Below are positions 13,201 to 28,200 of a stretch of DNA of 64,000 nt, in pieces; position 1 is the stretch's first letter; every line of letters begins with the position of its first letter. The notes beneath the pieces are model-generated. The model ran no database searches, had not been told where the DNA came from, and saw nothing but the letters and a program-made list of their open reading frames with translations. The stretch covers positions 46,105,260-46,169,259 of the forward strand of contig NC_065530.1 in the NCBI RefSeq assembly GCF_020184175.1. The letters are read 5' to 3'. Made by a program: the position numbers and the translations under genes. Origin of the DNA: Aphis gossypii (taxonomy: Eukaryota; Arthropoda; Insecta; Hemiptera; Aphididae).

Positions 13201-16200
13201 TTTTAAATATAAAAATACAAATAACTTATTTCAAAATTAAAATGACTAAACAAGCCTACAGATCCTTAAATGATATTTATAATTTTAAATTTGATACGTC
13301 AATCCGCAATTAAATTAAAAATAACGAAAGAAAACGGAATTCTTTTTTGAAAGTTTTTTTCAAAACGTAATACTTGGTATATAATGTACCTAATATATAA
13401 TATGTGTAAGTACAGCGTTTTCTTAGAATTAACTTCTAAGTAGCATCATAGGTTAAGAGTATTAAAAAAAGAATGATTCTTATTTATATTATCGATATAA
13501 TTTTTTTAAGTTGTTTTTTATAATGTTAAAATTTCCTTTATGTATAAGAATAATAATTTTTCCCTTAGAAATAAGATACTAGGTTACACTGAAACTTTCA
13601 ACTTAATCATATAGCTTATACAATATATTAATATATATCTCAGAAATCAAAATATCTAAAATAGACTTAATAAACTTAAGAAATGTGTATAAGCTATTTT
13701 AATAATTGCTTACTGCTGGTAAATAGAACAAAACTATTTACCAATAGATAATATTTTAATTTCATTCAGACATAATATTGATATTCAATTTATATTTACT
13801 TATTTTAAACTATTATTAGGTATACACCTAAATGTATACAATATACATTAATTTACTGGTGGATAAGATACTAACATAGACGACATTTTATTTAGGATGT
13901 GTTTTGCATCCTCATATATAGTTAATGGTAATATTGTAATAATATATTGTATAATACCAGCCAATATTATATAATATATAAATTTGTAATCTTTTATCAT
14001 AAGGCCAATTAAAAAATAAGATACTTCAACAGATATATATTTAATTGTGGGTGAAAATTTAGTGTTCCAAAATATTTTTTTAGTATTTTATCATCAATTA
14101 GATACATATGTTTAGAGTTCGAAAAATTATATCGAATTTAATACATAAAACTTAAAATTAATCTCAATTTAAAATGTTATCTGAGTTCACACGAAAAAAT
14201 ATTTTATGTGCGGTTTTTACACGAAAAAATGATAAAAACATTTAAAACTTTTCCTATATTTTACATTATAAATAATTAAACAATCAAAAAACCGCATTAA
14301 ATTGATATTAATCATAACCAAAATTCTCATATTATATATTATATAGCTCAAGCTTTTATGTGAACAACTAAAAACTAAATTATTAATCTTAGTTTTAATA
14401 AAATATATTATATAATTTACCTATGTGTGGTATACCTACTCATACTATTTCAATAGGTAGGTATCAATAGGTAGGATACCTATTCCTACCTAGATATCTA
14501 CTGCTATTTTTACAGACTCATAATATAATATTTTATAGACTATAGTATATTTGAACAATTTATGTAGCTGTCTTTATAATTAATAATTATAGTTTATAAG
14601 TATGCAACTCATTAATATAACTACCTATATAAAATATTAGATATATAGGTATATAATTATTCTAGGTAAATTCAATTTTTAAAAATCAAAAATGATTCTT
14701 CGCAGTTTTCAATGTCGGCCAATTGGTTCCCATATTATTCTTTAAATTTTTCCCAGTTAATCTAAGATTAACTATTATATTTTAAGCATTCTATTCTTTT
14801 AACTTAAAATTATAATATATATTTTATTTATTCTTTCAAGTTTTGAATTAGTTATAAATTAGTTATTTAAAACAAATGTATAATTTATTGCATTCAATAT
14901 GTCTTTTTATGAAATTTTCTAAACTTTTAGATTCTGAACAAAAACAATGAATGTATGGTTACAAAGACATGTTTTTTATTTATTTTGTGTGTATTTGTAA
15001 GTACATATTTTAATAATTTAATAACATTAGACATGAGTCGCTTTTTTTTTAGCAATTAAATAACATTAAGAAATACTTAAAAAAAAAGTTGAGCCTAAAG
15101 CCACATCAATTATTTTAATCATAAATGCCAAACTTTAGATTCAGTTTCAAAATTTAAGCAAAAGTCATCAAAGCTATTACAAATCTAAGATATACGACTT
15201 TTAGTCCAATTAAAAATGTTAAACCGTATAACTGTATAAGAATAATTGTGAGTGAAATGACTTACATAAAAGATAATGTTGGATTTGACCTGGTATAATT
15301 AGTGGCTAAAAACCATTATACATAAGGAGTACATAATACTCCTTAGGATTTTGGGATAGATATTAAACAATGCAGTCAAAGTTTTTAAAATAAATGACGA
15401 AACACTCTGAAGGAGAGCGAGTGTAAACCTAATTTTAAAGCAAGTTCCTCAACAAAGAAACTCATCCAAAAATCTATAAAATAAGTATAATAAGGAAAAA
15501 AAACTGTATATTATTTAAAATTTTAATTTGATCAATCTCAAATTGATTCCACCATATAGAATATAGACAGATACAATAGTTTTAAATTCATTAATGAACA
15601 ACATAAGATTTTTAGATATATAGTACCAACATTATTACCTGATAAACTCTAGTAACAGTAGTAATACTACTTTTTTATAAGTTCAGAAATGAAAAGTTAA
15701 CAGACAGGATAATATCAAAATCATTAATAGAAGACTACCTAAAATGGTTCTCAATACACCAATTAAAGAAATACATTTTTCTTACAACTTCACATAACCC
15801 TAATAAATTTCTTTCTATACATGGGTATTTAAAAAAAAAATTAATCATCAATTAATTTTTGTTTTTTTATAATTATTTATATATTCTTAAACAAAGAAAC
15901 TTGAAACACACCAATACTCCACATATTTAAACTATAGTTTTCTATGTACAAATGTACAATAAAAAACTTTAAAATGTTTAGATTAATTAAAATATACTAT
16001 ATCATGAACCTATTTACATCGGTACATGATATTAACTAATTAATCAATAACAATAATATAATTATTCAAATTTATACACACCCATTACAATGACCACCTC
16101 ATACAATGATGAGGTATTAACCCAAAACCTAATAATTAACTAGGAGACTTAGATGATTTTCTTATTATAATTGTTATCATGATTATCACAAAATTAATTG

Positions 16201-19200
16201 CAAACCATTTTTTTTTTTCATAAAAATAATTGTTTGATTTAAGATTAATTGTGTTAAAAATTGTTTAACCTTAGATGATTATTACTTTAATTGTTTTAAA
16301 TATATTTAAAATTTGAATTACCTACCTATTTACATTAGGTAATAATAAAATGTAATTATAATTTATATAGCTATTAAAAGCATCTAATATTAGCAATTTC
16401 TTTCATTATTTGTGAATTTGATTACTAAATTAAAAACAATTGAATTTAGTACCCAACTCATTTTTTAACAATAGATTGTTCAATAAATAAAATAATACAT
16501 TCCATAGTTACGCTTTAACTCTATGACTAATATGGCATTGGTAAAAAAAACACTAATGTCTAGTTAATTCGATATTCATAGTCATTTTAAATTCCGTGAT
16601 TGCTTTTTATGATATTTAGTACTACACAAATAGTTAAACCAAATTAAAACATCAGATTATTCAAAAAAAAAAATAATAAATATAATTTAATTTATTAACA
16701 ATCTATATGATATGTGAAATATTTACCTCTCTATCACTGTTATAAAATACATTTTTATCCAAATAGAAATTTCAAAACTAATGTGAACACAAAATTTCTC
16801 TTTGCTTATAAAAACTTATTCAAAACACAAATATTAAAACGTTTCAAAATTTTACCCTATTATTAAACTATTGCAAATTATAAATTATGAAACAAGATTA
16901 TCTATCTTGTTTTGTTAGAACATAATCCCTTCACCAAAACCCCTTTTAAAAAAAATAAATTTCAAACATTTGCTTACCCGTGCTTTTGATGATAATGATG
17001 ATTATGATTTTGCTGTGGCTGTGATCGCAAATTCAAATTAAGCAACGACTTTGTGCCAAGTCTACAATGTTACAAATTCACACAACATGCAAAAACAAAC
17101 ACAAACATTAATACTACATAAAATATTGCAATTTTAGGGGATGTAATTATATACTGATTGAGTACTGAATATACCAATCATTACCCAATTATAGCCTTTT
17201 ATTGTTATTATTGGCTTATTATTAAATTAAACATTTAGTTTAAGTAATTAAAATTTCCTTCAAAACTAATACAAATGTATATTGTAAAGAATAATATAGT
17301 AAGTTTTTATATTGAATTAATTGTTATAATTTAGATAGGTATTCTGATTACAGGCATTACTTTTGTATACACAAGTACAATAATAAATTTAAAATAATTG
17401 CAAACATATATCTTTTAATGTACCTATATTTGATTTTGGTATTATTGATACTAAATTGATAAAATCTGAAGAGTAAAATTGTTTACTATAAATTTATTAT
17501 TAATAAGAGCAAGATCTTATTGAGTCCATAGTCACAAATAAATATCCAGTTGTTTATATCAGTGATGCCTAAAGCTCATAACAAATTTCTAAAAAAAAAG
17601 TAAAATTCATACCATATACCTTATTGTGTTTATTTATACACTATTTTTTATATTAATTGTTACCTTACTCAAAAATAATTATTTACCACTGGCCTACTGA
17701 AAAAAGGTTAAATATTACTAGTTTACATAATGTTAAAGTAGAAATAAGATATTCTTTGGTCAGTATTTACTTCGAAATCTTAGATATATAAAAAAATTAT
17801 ATTTTTTTACATATTATGTAGTAACAGCAATATGTTTCTTACCAAAGTTTAACAAAAGAAAATAGTCAGTTGTAAACAGATGAGAATATTATAAAACTAA
17901 CTAAAATCCATTTAGGCAATGTACAATTTAGATTCTTTTATAAAAGGTCAATACTATTAATTTTAAACTACCTATTCATTCATACGAATAAAAAATAAAA
18001 ATTGTATTTATACAAATCAATGTACAATCAGTTCTGTGTTTATTTAAGTTTTAAAGAAATAATGGAACTTGTGAAAAATGAACTAGTTTTAATATTATAA
18101 GTAATTTACATTTTTCAAATTTAAAAGTAAGAATATTATCAAAGACTTAGTACAACTCATAGGATTTTTGATAATTTAATTTTGAAGTTGTATTTTAAAA
18201 TTTTAATATTTGTATGATTATAAAACATATGAAAATTTAAAAAATATTAATAAAAGCTTAGAGGTAAGTAGTAAGTACCCTAGATAATATTATAATCTAG
18301 TAATAGGTACTCACTCTAATACTAAAGCTAACTATACAAAATTTATTTTTCAGAACACAGGTTTACAAGTTGAATATTTGTATGATGAAACAATACTTTC
18401 ATTTAAGTACCCTCTTAATGGATGATAAAAGTCAGTCAAAAATTGTAGATGCATTTATCTATTATTTATGAGTAATGAGTATATAAGCACAATAGAATTT
18501 TGATTATCCATCACCAACAATTAACTGTCTTTCTCAGTTCATCGGCAAGCAGCAGACAACTTGCACGTTGCAGTGAAATCTTATCACCTTTTATATGAGT
18601 TGGTGAGATAGGTTTGTACATACATATATTTTAAAATGACAAACATCAACAAGAATTTGAAGAGCCTATAACAATTATCACCCACTCTAAAGTAGAATTC
18701 ATGCTTTCCAAGTACTTTGAATAGTTTTAACAGCAAACTGAAGCTGATGCAACTCAGCTATTGCTGCTTCAAAGAATTACAGATATGGCAGCCAAAAAAA
18801 ACCATAATATGGTCAAATAAAAAAGATGAACAACTTTTTTAAAATACAATAATTGTTAGTTATATATTTTTAAATAATAAATAAATGAAGTATAATAAAT
18901 TAAAAAAGAAATTAATAATATACTAATAAATAATAGTACCTAATTATATCATATGCATATTGCATAATGCATGTCATAATTATTGAAAAATAATAACTAA
19001 TGTGAATGTTTAAAAAAAATGTTTGTTGCTCGCTTAATTGTCTTTCTTATTATCTGTTAAAGCTCTGGTTCTGAGATTGACAGTTAATTGAGGTCCTACT
19101 GTACTTAGTTGTATGGTAGGAATATAATTTATGTGCTTCAATATTTTGCCAACTGACTTTATTTGAGTCCAGTTGTATATATTTTATCGTCTACAATAAA

Positions 19201-22200
19201 TATGGTAAATAGTAAAATAGTTTCAACTACTTATACATAAAATATACTAAATATTTTTTAGTCTACTAGAAGTTTAAAATCTCATTTATGATCTTCTTGA
19301 TCATTAATTTGTCTAATACTTTAAATCATAGATTAATTTAGGTTATAAAATATATGTTTTGCAATCATTTTTTTTTTCATGTTAAAAATTTACTACTAAT
19401 TTTGATATTTTATGAACGAAAAATATAATAAAAGAAACAACAATCATTATTAGTTGTCTTTATAACAGGAATACTGAATATATTTTATGAAAAATAAACT
19501 TTTTTAACTAAAGTGAAAAATTGTAGAAGTGCAAAAATAATTAAGTTAAAATCACAACTAAAAACCCAATCCACACACACATATGTTCACATAAATATGA
19601 TTTATCTCTATTATTTCACCTGGAAGCTAAGGTGGAAGGTTGGGGTGCAACACTAAAATTTTGGGCCTGATTAAAATCTCCAGTACTACTCCATCTCTTT
19701 GAGTTATACAAATTTGTGCCACTTAAACGCTGAGGTTTTTGAGCAGTTCCGGGTCTTGTAGGAGAAGGAGATGGTGATGCTGGAGGTACTGGTGATACAC
19801 TGCTCGAACTTGGTGAGTCAGAATGCAATGAACCAGTTGATTGATAATGTACAGCCCTCCTAAAAAATAAAAAATAAAGTAAGTATAAAAAAATTGAAGT
19901 GCAAAAGTATACAAAATATTACCTTTGAGGTAATGAAGAATGTGAGTTATTATGACTGGGGACTCTTCTAACAGGATCTCTTAGTGCAGATGCAGGGTGT
20001 TCATTTGCAGATCTATAGCGAAGTGTTACTTCTTTTTGTGATAGCGTAGGTGAAATCAAATGATGACCATTTCCACCATAATGATTTCCTAAATAAAAAT
20101 CCAAAAACAATTAATATAATATAAAAATTAATTTGATATAATTTATGATGACAATATGCTGAAATAGTAGTTTAAAAAATTAAAGTAATTTTTTGAAATA
20201 AGAATTCCACATATTTAAATATTTATGCTTTAGATTTATATTAAATGAAAATAATATTTATAAAGTTGTAATCTGAGATTATAATGTTTCAAGAATTAAA
20301 CATTAGTTCAATTTTTAACTAGTAAAACTAAAAAATATAATCGTCAATATATTACACAAATATGCAATTTAATTGACTACTTAAAACTCCTTAAAATAAC
20401 ATTTTCCTTGTTGTAATACACCGAACTTGTCATCATAATCGCCATTATCATACAATAATTCATAAAAATAATAAAAATGTTTCATATTTAAAAATATTGG
20501 GTTAGGTTTTCACATAATTTATAAAAATATACAAAAAAATTCTGTGTAATATAAAAATAATACTAACATAATTATAGTAATAGAATAGTTATTCAGACTA
20601 CTATACCTAATGTCAGAAGAAAGTTGGTTAAATTGTCAAAATAGAAATAAAAAACATCAATAATTGAATTAATTAATTATTAAATGAAAGTAGTTCAATA
20701 AAAAGTAGTTACAAAAACCTAACACATCATAATAATTCACAACTTTATTAAATGTGATAAACGGGAGAATTATTTAAAAATCAAGATCATAGTTTAAAAT
20801 ATTATTTATAATATAAACAAATTAACCTTGTAAGAACTAATTATTATTCATCAATAATCGTATGCCATTTAAAATAGCTACCATATTTTAATAACTTTAA
20901 AACGTATATTGTTGGTAATTACTTATTACTAATTACTTAAACACATAGATGTCACCATTGAAATTTGTTAAAAGTCATTATTATGAAATATTTGTAATAC
21001 AAAGTTTTTATGTTTTTAAAGTCTCCATAAAATAATGAAATATTTAAAATAATATTTAAGGAACAATATTTAATAAGATATTATAATTGGTATTCACACA
21101 ATTATTTTAAACATAATTTGAAAAAAAAACACGAATTAACGAGTTAATAGAAAGAGTGACTAGTAGTCTAAACTCACTTCAACTTAAAATAATATGATAA
21201 GAAAATAAAGATAAATATAAAAACAGAAGAATATATACTGCAATGAATATTATTTAATGAATGTATTGTAAAGTTTAACCGAGTTTAATTTTTATGTTTA
21301 TGGTATATGATTAATTAATTAAACAATTTACACTAACAATACGTTAGTAACAAATAATAATATATACGAAATTATGAAAATAGATAACCTGAAGACATCT
21401 TGTCCTTTATTATGACATATGAGAACAAATAGCAATTTATATTTCAAATAAAACTTAAAACATTTCACCTCGAAAATAATTATTAATTATGTAGTACGGG
21501 ACATTTATTTTTCATCTTTTAAAATATTGTTTAATCAAGGGCATATCCTCCAAGTGAGTTAGTACTTGATAATATTAAAATATAATATGCTCATTAAATA
21601 AAAGAAGTATACATTAAGCTTATAAATGTTAGTTTATATTGAAATTCGTTGAACTTTCCCCTAGCTTCGATGGTTCCCTCGTATTTGTTTAATATTAATA
21701 ATCATAATTTTAAGTATTCTCTGTCAAAGCAATAGCGATTTATCATCAATTGCAATTACTTTATATTCTAATTAGTGATAAACGTACCCGCCCTAGGCGT
21801 GTTTCCATTCTTCAGAGCCGATGTATTGAGACTCAATGTCCGACTGCCTTCTAATTGGTTCAACCGCCTAAGTACATCGGCTAACGTTGATCGAAGACAG
21901 ACTATTTCGTCACCTTGTTCTAAAACTTTCTTTTCTAAATCACATACACGTTCACGTAGCGATTCATTTTCCGTTTCAATCATGTCATCTATAAAAGCAA
22001 TTGTTTTGATTTAATAAATATTAATATAATATTAGGTATACATATTACATATACACGAATAATTCACAATTATTTCACATTATTTGATCATATCACTACG
22101 ATAAATAAAAAAGAGAAAAAAATAGTTTCATTACCTAAAACGTAGATATATATTGAATAATCAATCATATTATTGACCATAATTAATATAAATAAAAATA

Positions 22201-25200
22201 TGTAAAGGTGAAATGCAAATTTTATCTTTACAATCTTTACACATATAATAATTTAATAATTTTACCAGTTAAAGAGTTTAAATAAAATATTATTTTGACA
22301 TATTTTATGATTTTATGGTATGATAATTTATTTTTCAAAATTATTTTAACATACTAAATATGATATAAATCGATTATAACGACATCGCCAAGTACGTTTG
22401 AAATCTATGTTTTTGGCAGAAATCCATATACTAAGACGTATGCATATTACTACAGGGTGATATTTATAACGTACATCACACATTATTTAGACTCATATAA
22501 ATATTCTATCACACATAATAAAACAGTTTCAAGGTATATCTAGCAAAATATTGTGCTACACTATCTAATATCTATATATTATACTTTATTGTTTATAAAA
22601 AGAAATTACCAGAAAAATACCTACAATGCATCATCATTTTTCATTCTTTTTACTTTTAAAATAAATTATAGGTTGTATTTATATATTTTATATGTACTAT
22701 ATAAGTTTATTTAGAAGAAATAAAATAAAAAAATACAAAAAATACAAAGATAAAAACATTTAAATTTTTTACTAAGATATTTTTAAGAAATTTTGAAAGA
22801 AAATATTGACTGATGAAGATTTTACGTTAAATTAAAACATTGTAGCTATACTATACAATAAACATATAAAAGGTAAAAATATATCTCTGATTATCACAAC
22901 AAAATAACTGTTATTACTCTTTATAAACATTATAAAACAAACTTCGTTAAAAGTAATCTATAGGTAACACAAAACATTAAAGTCTACATTCTACCACTAA
23001 AATAATTTTCTCTTCGTGTATGGCTCAATTTTCAAGTTAAATTTTGTTTATACATATTATAAATTAATATAATAATTAAAAATAATATTTACTAAATCTA
23101 AACTTCAACCAATAATTTTACGAAATAAATAAAAACAACTGAAACAATACAATACTCAATAATAAATATACGAATTGTTATCTTCAATAGGTAACTATTC
23201 GTTTAAACCCATTAATTCAAGGTTAAAAATGAAGTAATTATTTTCTATTGTCATAACTCATAAGCTACAAAAAATTAATTCCCAAGAGTGTAAGCTACTG
23301 TACTAGCTGAAAAGCAATAATTTAAAATATAATCTAATTTGTTGATTATACGTTATAAACTATAAAGTTAACATTTTAATATGAACCAGACAAAATCAGT
23401 AATATTAAAATATAGAAACATAATATATGAAATATTAAAAAAACACTTATTATTTTACGATAATATGTATACCTATGTTTTTTAAATTCCTATTTAATTT
23501 TTCTTCTTCTAATTTTTTAGAACCATATAGAAACACATTTAATTAAGCACTACCTATGTGTTAACTTCAAATTCTTTAAAAATAATAATAACATGAGTTC
23601 TATCATTAAATGGTTAACCGATACATCATAGGTATGTAAAAACAAATCGAAGTTTTAGGTAAATTACTTATCAAAATTATTTATTGTACCACAAAGCATC
23701 AATTGTACGTAAATATTTAAATTTAAAAAAAAAATTTAAGTTAACTATAACTAATTATATACCTATTTACTATTCGGAAAAACTTTTGATAAAATATAAT
23801 TTTTTACTTTTTTAGTTGTTTCCAATAATATTGCACTGATAGATTTTTGGTCATAATAAAAATATACATATAATAGACCTAATAATAGCCAGAATATTAG
23901 ATCTTCTCAACTAAAATAGATTTACTATACAAATACATGTCTACATATCAAAATAATTCTAAGTACATCATAATATAATAATTTATCTAACTAAATACAT
24001 GAACATCTACACATGTAGTTAAGTAGAAAAACATAAATTTATATTTTTTTTTTTACGAACTTGACAGACACCCAACATTTATCAAGGCATTAGCGAATTA
24101 CGCCCATCATTCAAATAAAAACGATAATGCATATATATTTTTTATGTTATTCTACGTGTTAATATTGACTTTAAAAATTTATTATACACTCACTCCAAGC
24201 CAATTGCACCTTAGCCGTTACAGTCTGCATGTCGGTAACTGAAACTATTTTTGTAATTATATTTTCAGCAATAACGCTATTCAATCATATTAATACATAT
24301 TATAACACATTAGAAATTATTATTATTTTCTTTTTAATTACAGTTTATGGCTTTTCACTCTTAGATAAAAAAAAAAATTACTAAACTATTAGGTGATGAC
24401 TGATGAGGAATATGTCAAACGTGAATAATGTGCTTAAGGCACGCAATAAAGATAGTTGCGTGTTTTGGGGTGAACGAATAGTTGAGTAATTAATACAACT
24501 TGAATTAACTTCCAACTATAATAGTATATGAATTTGCGGAAACCACTTGAATTATGGTGCACCTCAACTACTTAATTTTATGTATGTCAATTCAAAAAAA
24601 ATCAATAACACGTCAATAAATTTATTTATTTTCTTTCAATCGAAGTTCGCAGTATCCTATCGGCTATACCTACACCTATTAAATAAATAAAATTCTAAGC
24701 ATTTACAATCAATAATCATAATAATACTTTAATAATAAACTAAATAACAACCAACTGAAAAAATGTAGAGAAAAGTTAGTATTACATATATTAATATGAA
24801 TAATAAATAATAATAATAACATATATCTATATATTGAAAATTGATATTTAAAATATTTAACTCAAGGTTAACATGCAATGAAAAAATTATGATAATTGCT
24901 ATAATAATAAGTCGGTATAACAATATTATGTAAACTTATTAAAATTATACTCTTATTTTTTTGTCAAAACTGGAAATATAAAACAGAACATTATACCTAT
25001 TCAGAATTTATGTATGTATTAAATAGTTCCTAATTTTTTAAATATAATAAGTTTATGAAACAAACATTACCTATATATATATTATATTTATTTATAATCA
25101 CATATATGTAAGTACATACTACATGTTCCTATATATAATTCAATTTATCCAAGTAAATATTTCTTCCTGATATATCATTATAACTTGTGCATTATTGATT

Positions 25201-28200
25201 AAGAAATACGTTTAACTGCAAAACTAATTAATAATTTAACATAAGAATAAATTAGTTTTAATATATTTAAATTTTAAGTAACTTGGTGAAAACTATAAAG
25301 TAGTTATTAAAACATTAATATATTTTAAACACAATTAACCATTGATTCTCATTAGATTTTAATTTGCATGAATATTATAATTTAATTTTACCCAATATAG
25401 GAAATATTCTGATATTACTGCATTTTAAATATTAGATTGTAAAATATTTCTTATAATATCTACACACATATTATGTAAGATGAAATTATTAATAAGTATT
25501 ACATTTTTCGTAATTTTTTGATAAATAATATGTAATCTAAATTTTGCAATACAGCATTTTATTAATGAATTATAAATATTTATTTCTGGTTTACTATTAT
25601 TTTTTCTGAGCTTAATAATAATAATATTTTACTATTTTTTACTATTTTTTACCTAATTTAACTATAAACAAACAGCAAAGAATTATTATTTATATTGTAA
25701 TTTGTATTTCAGAAATATTTGATTTCAATGACATAACTATTTAATTTCTAGTTAATAAATATACTAACACTACCTGCAACATGACGTACTTGATATATAT
25801 TTTTTTTAATTTTGGAATACTTAAACCTAATACAATCGTGTCAAGGAAAGCTAAATTCCATAACAAACAAGAGTTGAACAATAAAAAGTTAAAATGTTAT
25901 CATTGTATCAATAAATAACTAATAAACAAAGTAGGTAGGTATGTGAAAAACGTAAAGGAGAATAATTTTCAAACCCACTTAACACCATCTAGAACAGGTA
26001 AACGAATGTGTAAAACAGATAGCTACCAAGTACGCAGTAGTAAATGCTAAATTTGGAAATCACATCCAGCGAGGTTGACGACCGAAGGTAGTACATAAAA
26101 ATAGGATCTCCAGGATTCGAGTCGTCTGGAAGCCGGACGTTAAAGCCTATACACAGACTATTGCAGGTGTTCAACACATACGGAATAATATGTAATCCTG
26201 TAATATTGAAATAAATGACTACAAGTGGGGAGTATTCTACTACAAACGTTAAAAACAATTTCTACATTGTATAGAATGTTCTAAAAATTCAAAACTTATC
26301 TCAATACTCAATAGTACACCGCCAAAAAATCTTCAGAACGGACTTACTTATAGAGATAACTCTGTCGCACGTAAAACCGTATCAAAAATCATCTTTTCGA
26401 CATTAACTACACGCTCGATTTGCCTATAGGTACTATTAATATTTCTAGGATATGTAACGAAACGATAATTTATATAAAATATGGAATACACGCATGTCAA
26501 CGAGAATGGAAAAATTAAAATGTACTTTTAACTACACCGCAACGACTACACACGTCATACTTAGCCGACGTTTGATTTCAAACACAACGGCCACCGCGTC
26601 GTTACAGTCGTTGCAGCTGTATGAACACACTCCTCTCGGAACGCAGCTCTCGAAGGGTGACCACGAGGGTCAATCGATATATGTTTACGGGCAGTGTTAC
26701 CACATACCGGGGGTCCTTATTCGAAATCGGGTACACACAAGTCTGAATCGTTTGTCCTATTAATTCAATAATTAAAATTTTTGAGATTAAAAATGGCATT
26801 ACTTACATAAATGTATACCGATATTTTTTCATAAAAAATAATTTTAAATGTCCAATTTCACACGACATAAAACTAGTTATAGTAAGAAAGTAGTATAATA
26901 TGATTTTGTCTTTTTAATTACAAAAAAACATTTTCTTTACTTCAAATAAAGATTATAACTGTATTTATTTAAGTAATCAACAGTAAAAATGATTCTAAAA
27001 TAAATATCATAATGAAATTAATTATCTACCTAGTGACTTTATTTATTTATTTATTTACTTATTATTTTATCTAAAAGCTATTCATGAACTTGATAAAAAT
27101 GTATAAATTATAAGATAATAACAATCCCTATTTTACAAGTTATTAAAAGATTATGAGTCAACTATAGGTATACAATGCTTATTATTATAGTACATTTATA
27201 ATAGATACATTTTAATGGACTATTATAACAGAACGACTTTTAATAAATGGTTGTACCTATACAGACATAATAATGGAAAAATGTTACTTATTTTTACAAC
27301 CTTTCATAATTCCACATTATACATTTATGACATTGTCTCAATGACTTATAGTTTCAATTTCCAAGGTCAAAAATCTTTATTTTCGCACGAAATTCACGGG
27401 ACCGAAACGACAAGTTGTACAAGATTTATTTACCGTACAATGATTATTTAAAAGTAAAAATAAAAAATTAAAGCCTACTTATTAGTTATTTCTGACCAAC
27501 AATATCATATTAATGAATATCAGAATTATTACATAAATTTAAAGCTATATACCTACATTAGTAAATATGATTCAATTTTTAATACTATATATATAATAGT
27601 AATTATGTTTTATTATAGGTACGTATGTTCTGACGTATATCTTGTAAAATAATTGTGATGTCTAATTTGAAATATTGTAATAATAATAACATCGATCACA
27701 AACGAATAAATCGTCACCTGAGAAAGAAAGTTAAGTCAGTAAAGAATTATAAATATTAGAAATGTACACCCATTTTAATATAAAGCAATTTGCTTAGTCA
27801 CTGTGGTAATAACAATTGGTAAACAATACAGATTAGCGATTAATCAGCTTAATAGCTGGCAACAAAACAGATGAGTCTATATTAAAATAATATAATAAAA
27901 GTACGTGCAGATGTTAAATGAATGTTAAATGATCATCATACATTCATACTCGAACATAAACACTCATTACCATGAAATTCGAACATGCGGATATCATTTA
28001 TATGTTTACGCTAGGCTATTCGATTTCAAAGATACACTATCCGAGTTTCACAACTTTTTACGAACATATAGCAAAGGAAAAACAATGCTAATTTTGATGA
28101 AAACAAACTAATAATTGCATAATATAATATTCAAAACAACGAACATATTATATTATATAGAAAATGCAATCATATTAGACGACATATAGACAAAACGTCT

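Noticed and set aside
25989..26258. 89-codon minus-strand frame with NVRLPDDSNPGDP
   Set aside because: Considered as a decayed reverse transcriptase or gene fragment; no motif confirms it.
27215..27451. 78-codon plus-strand ATG frame
   Set aside because: Composition is that of translated AT-rich DNA and there are no splice or promoter signals.
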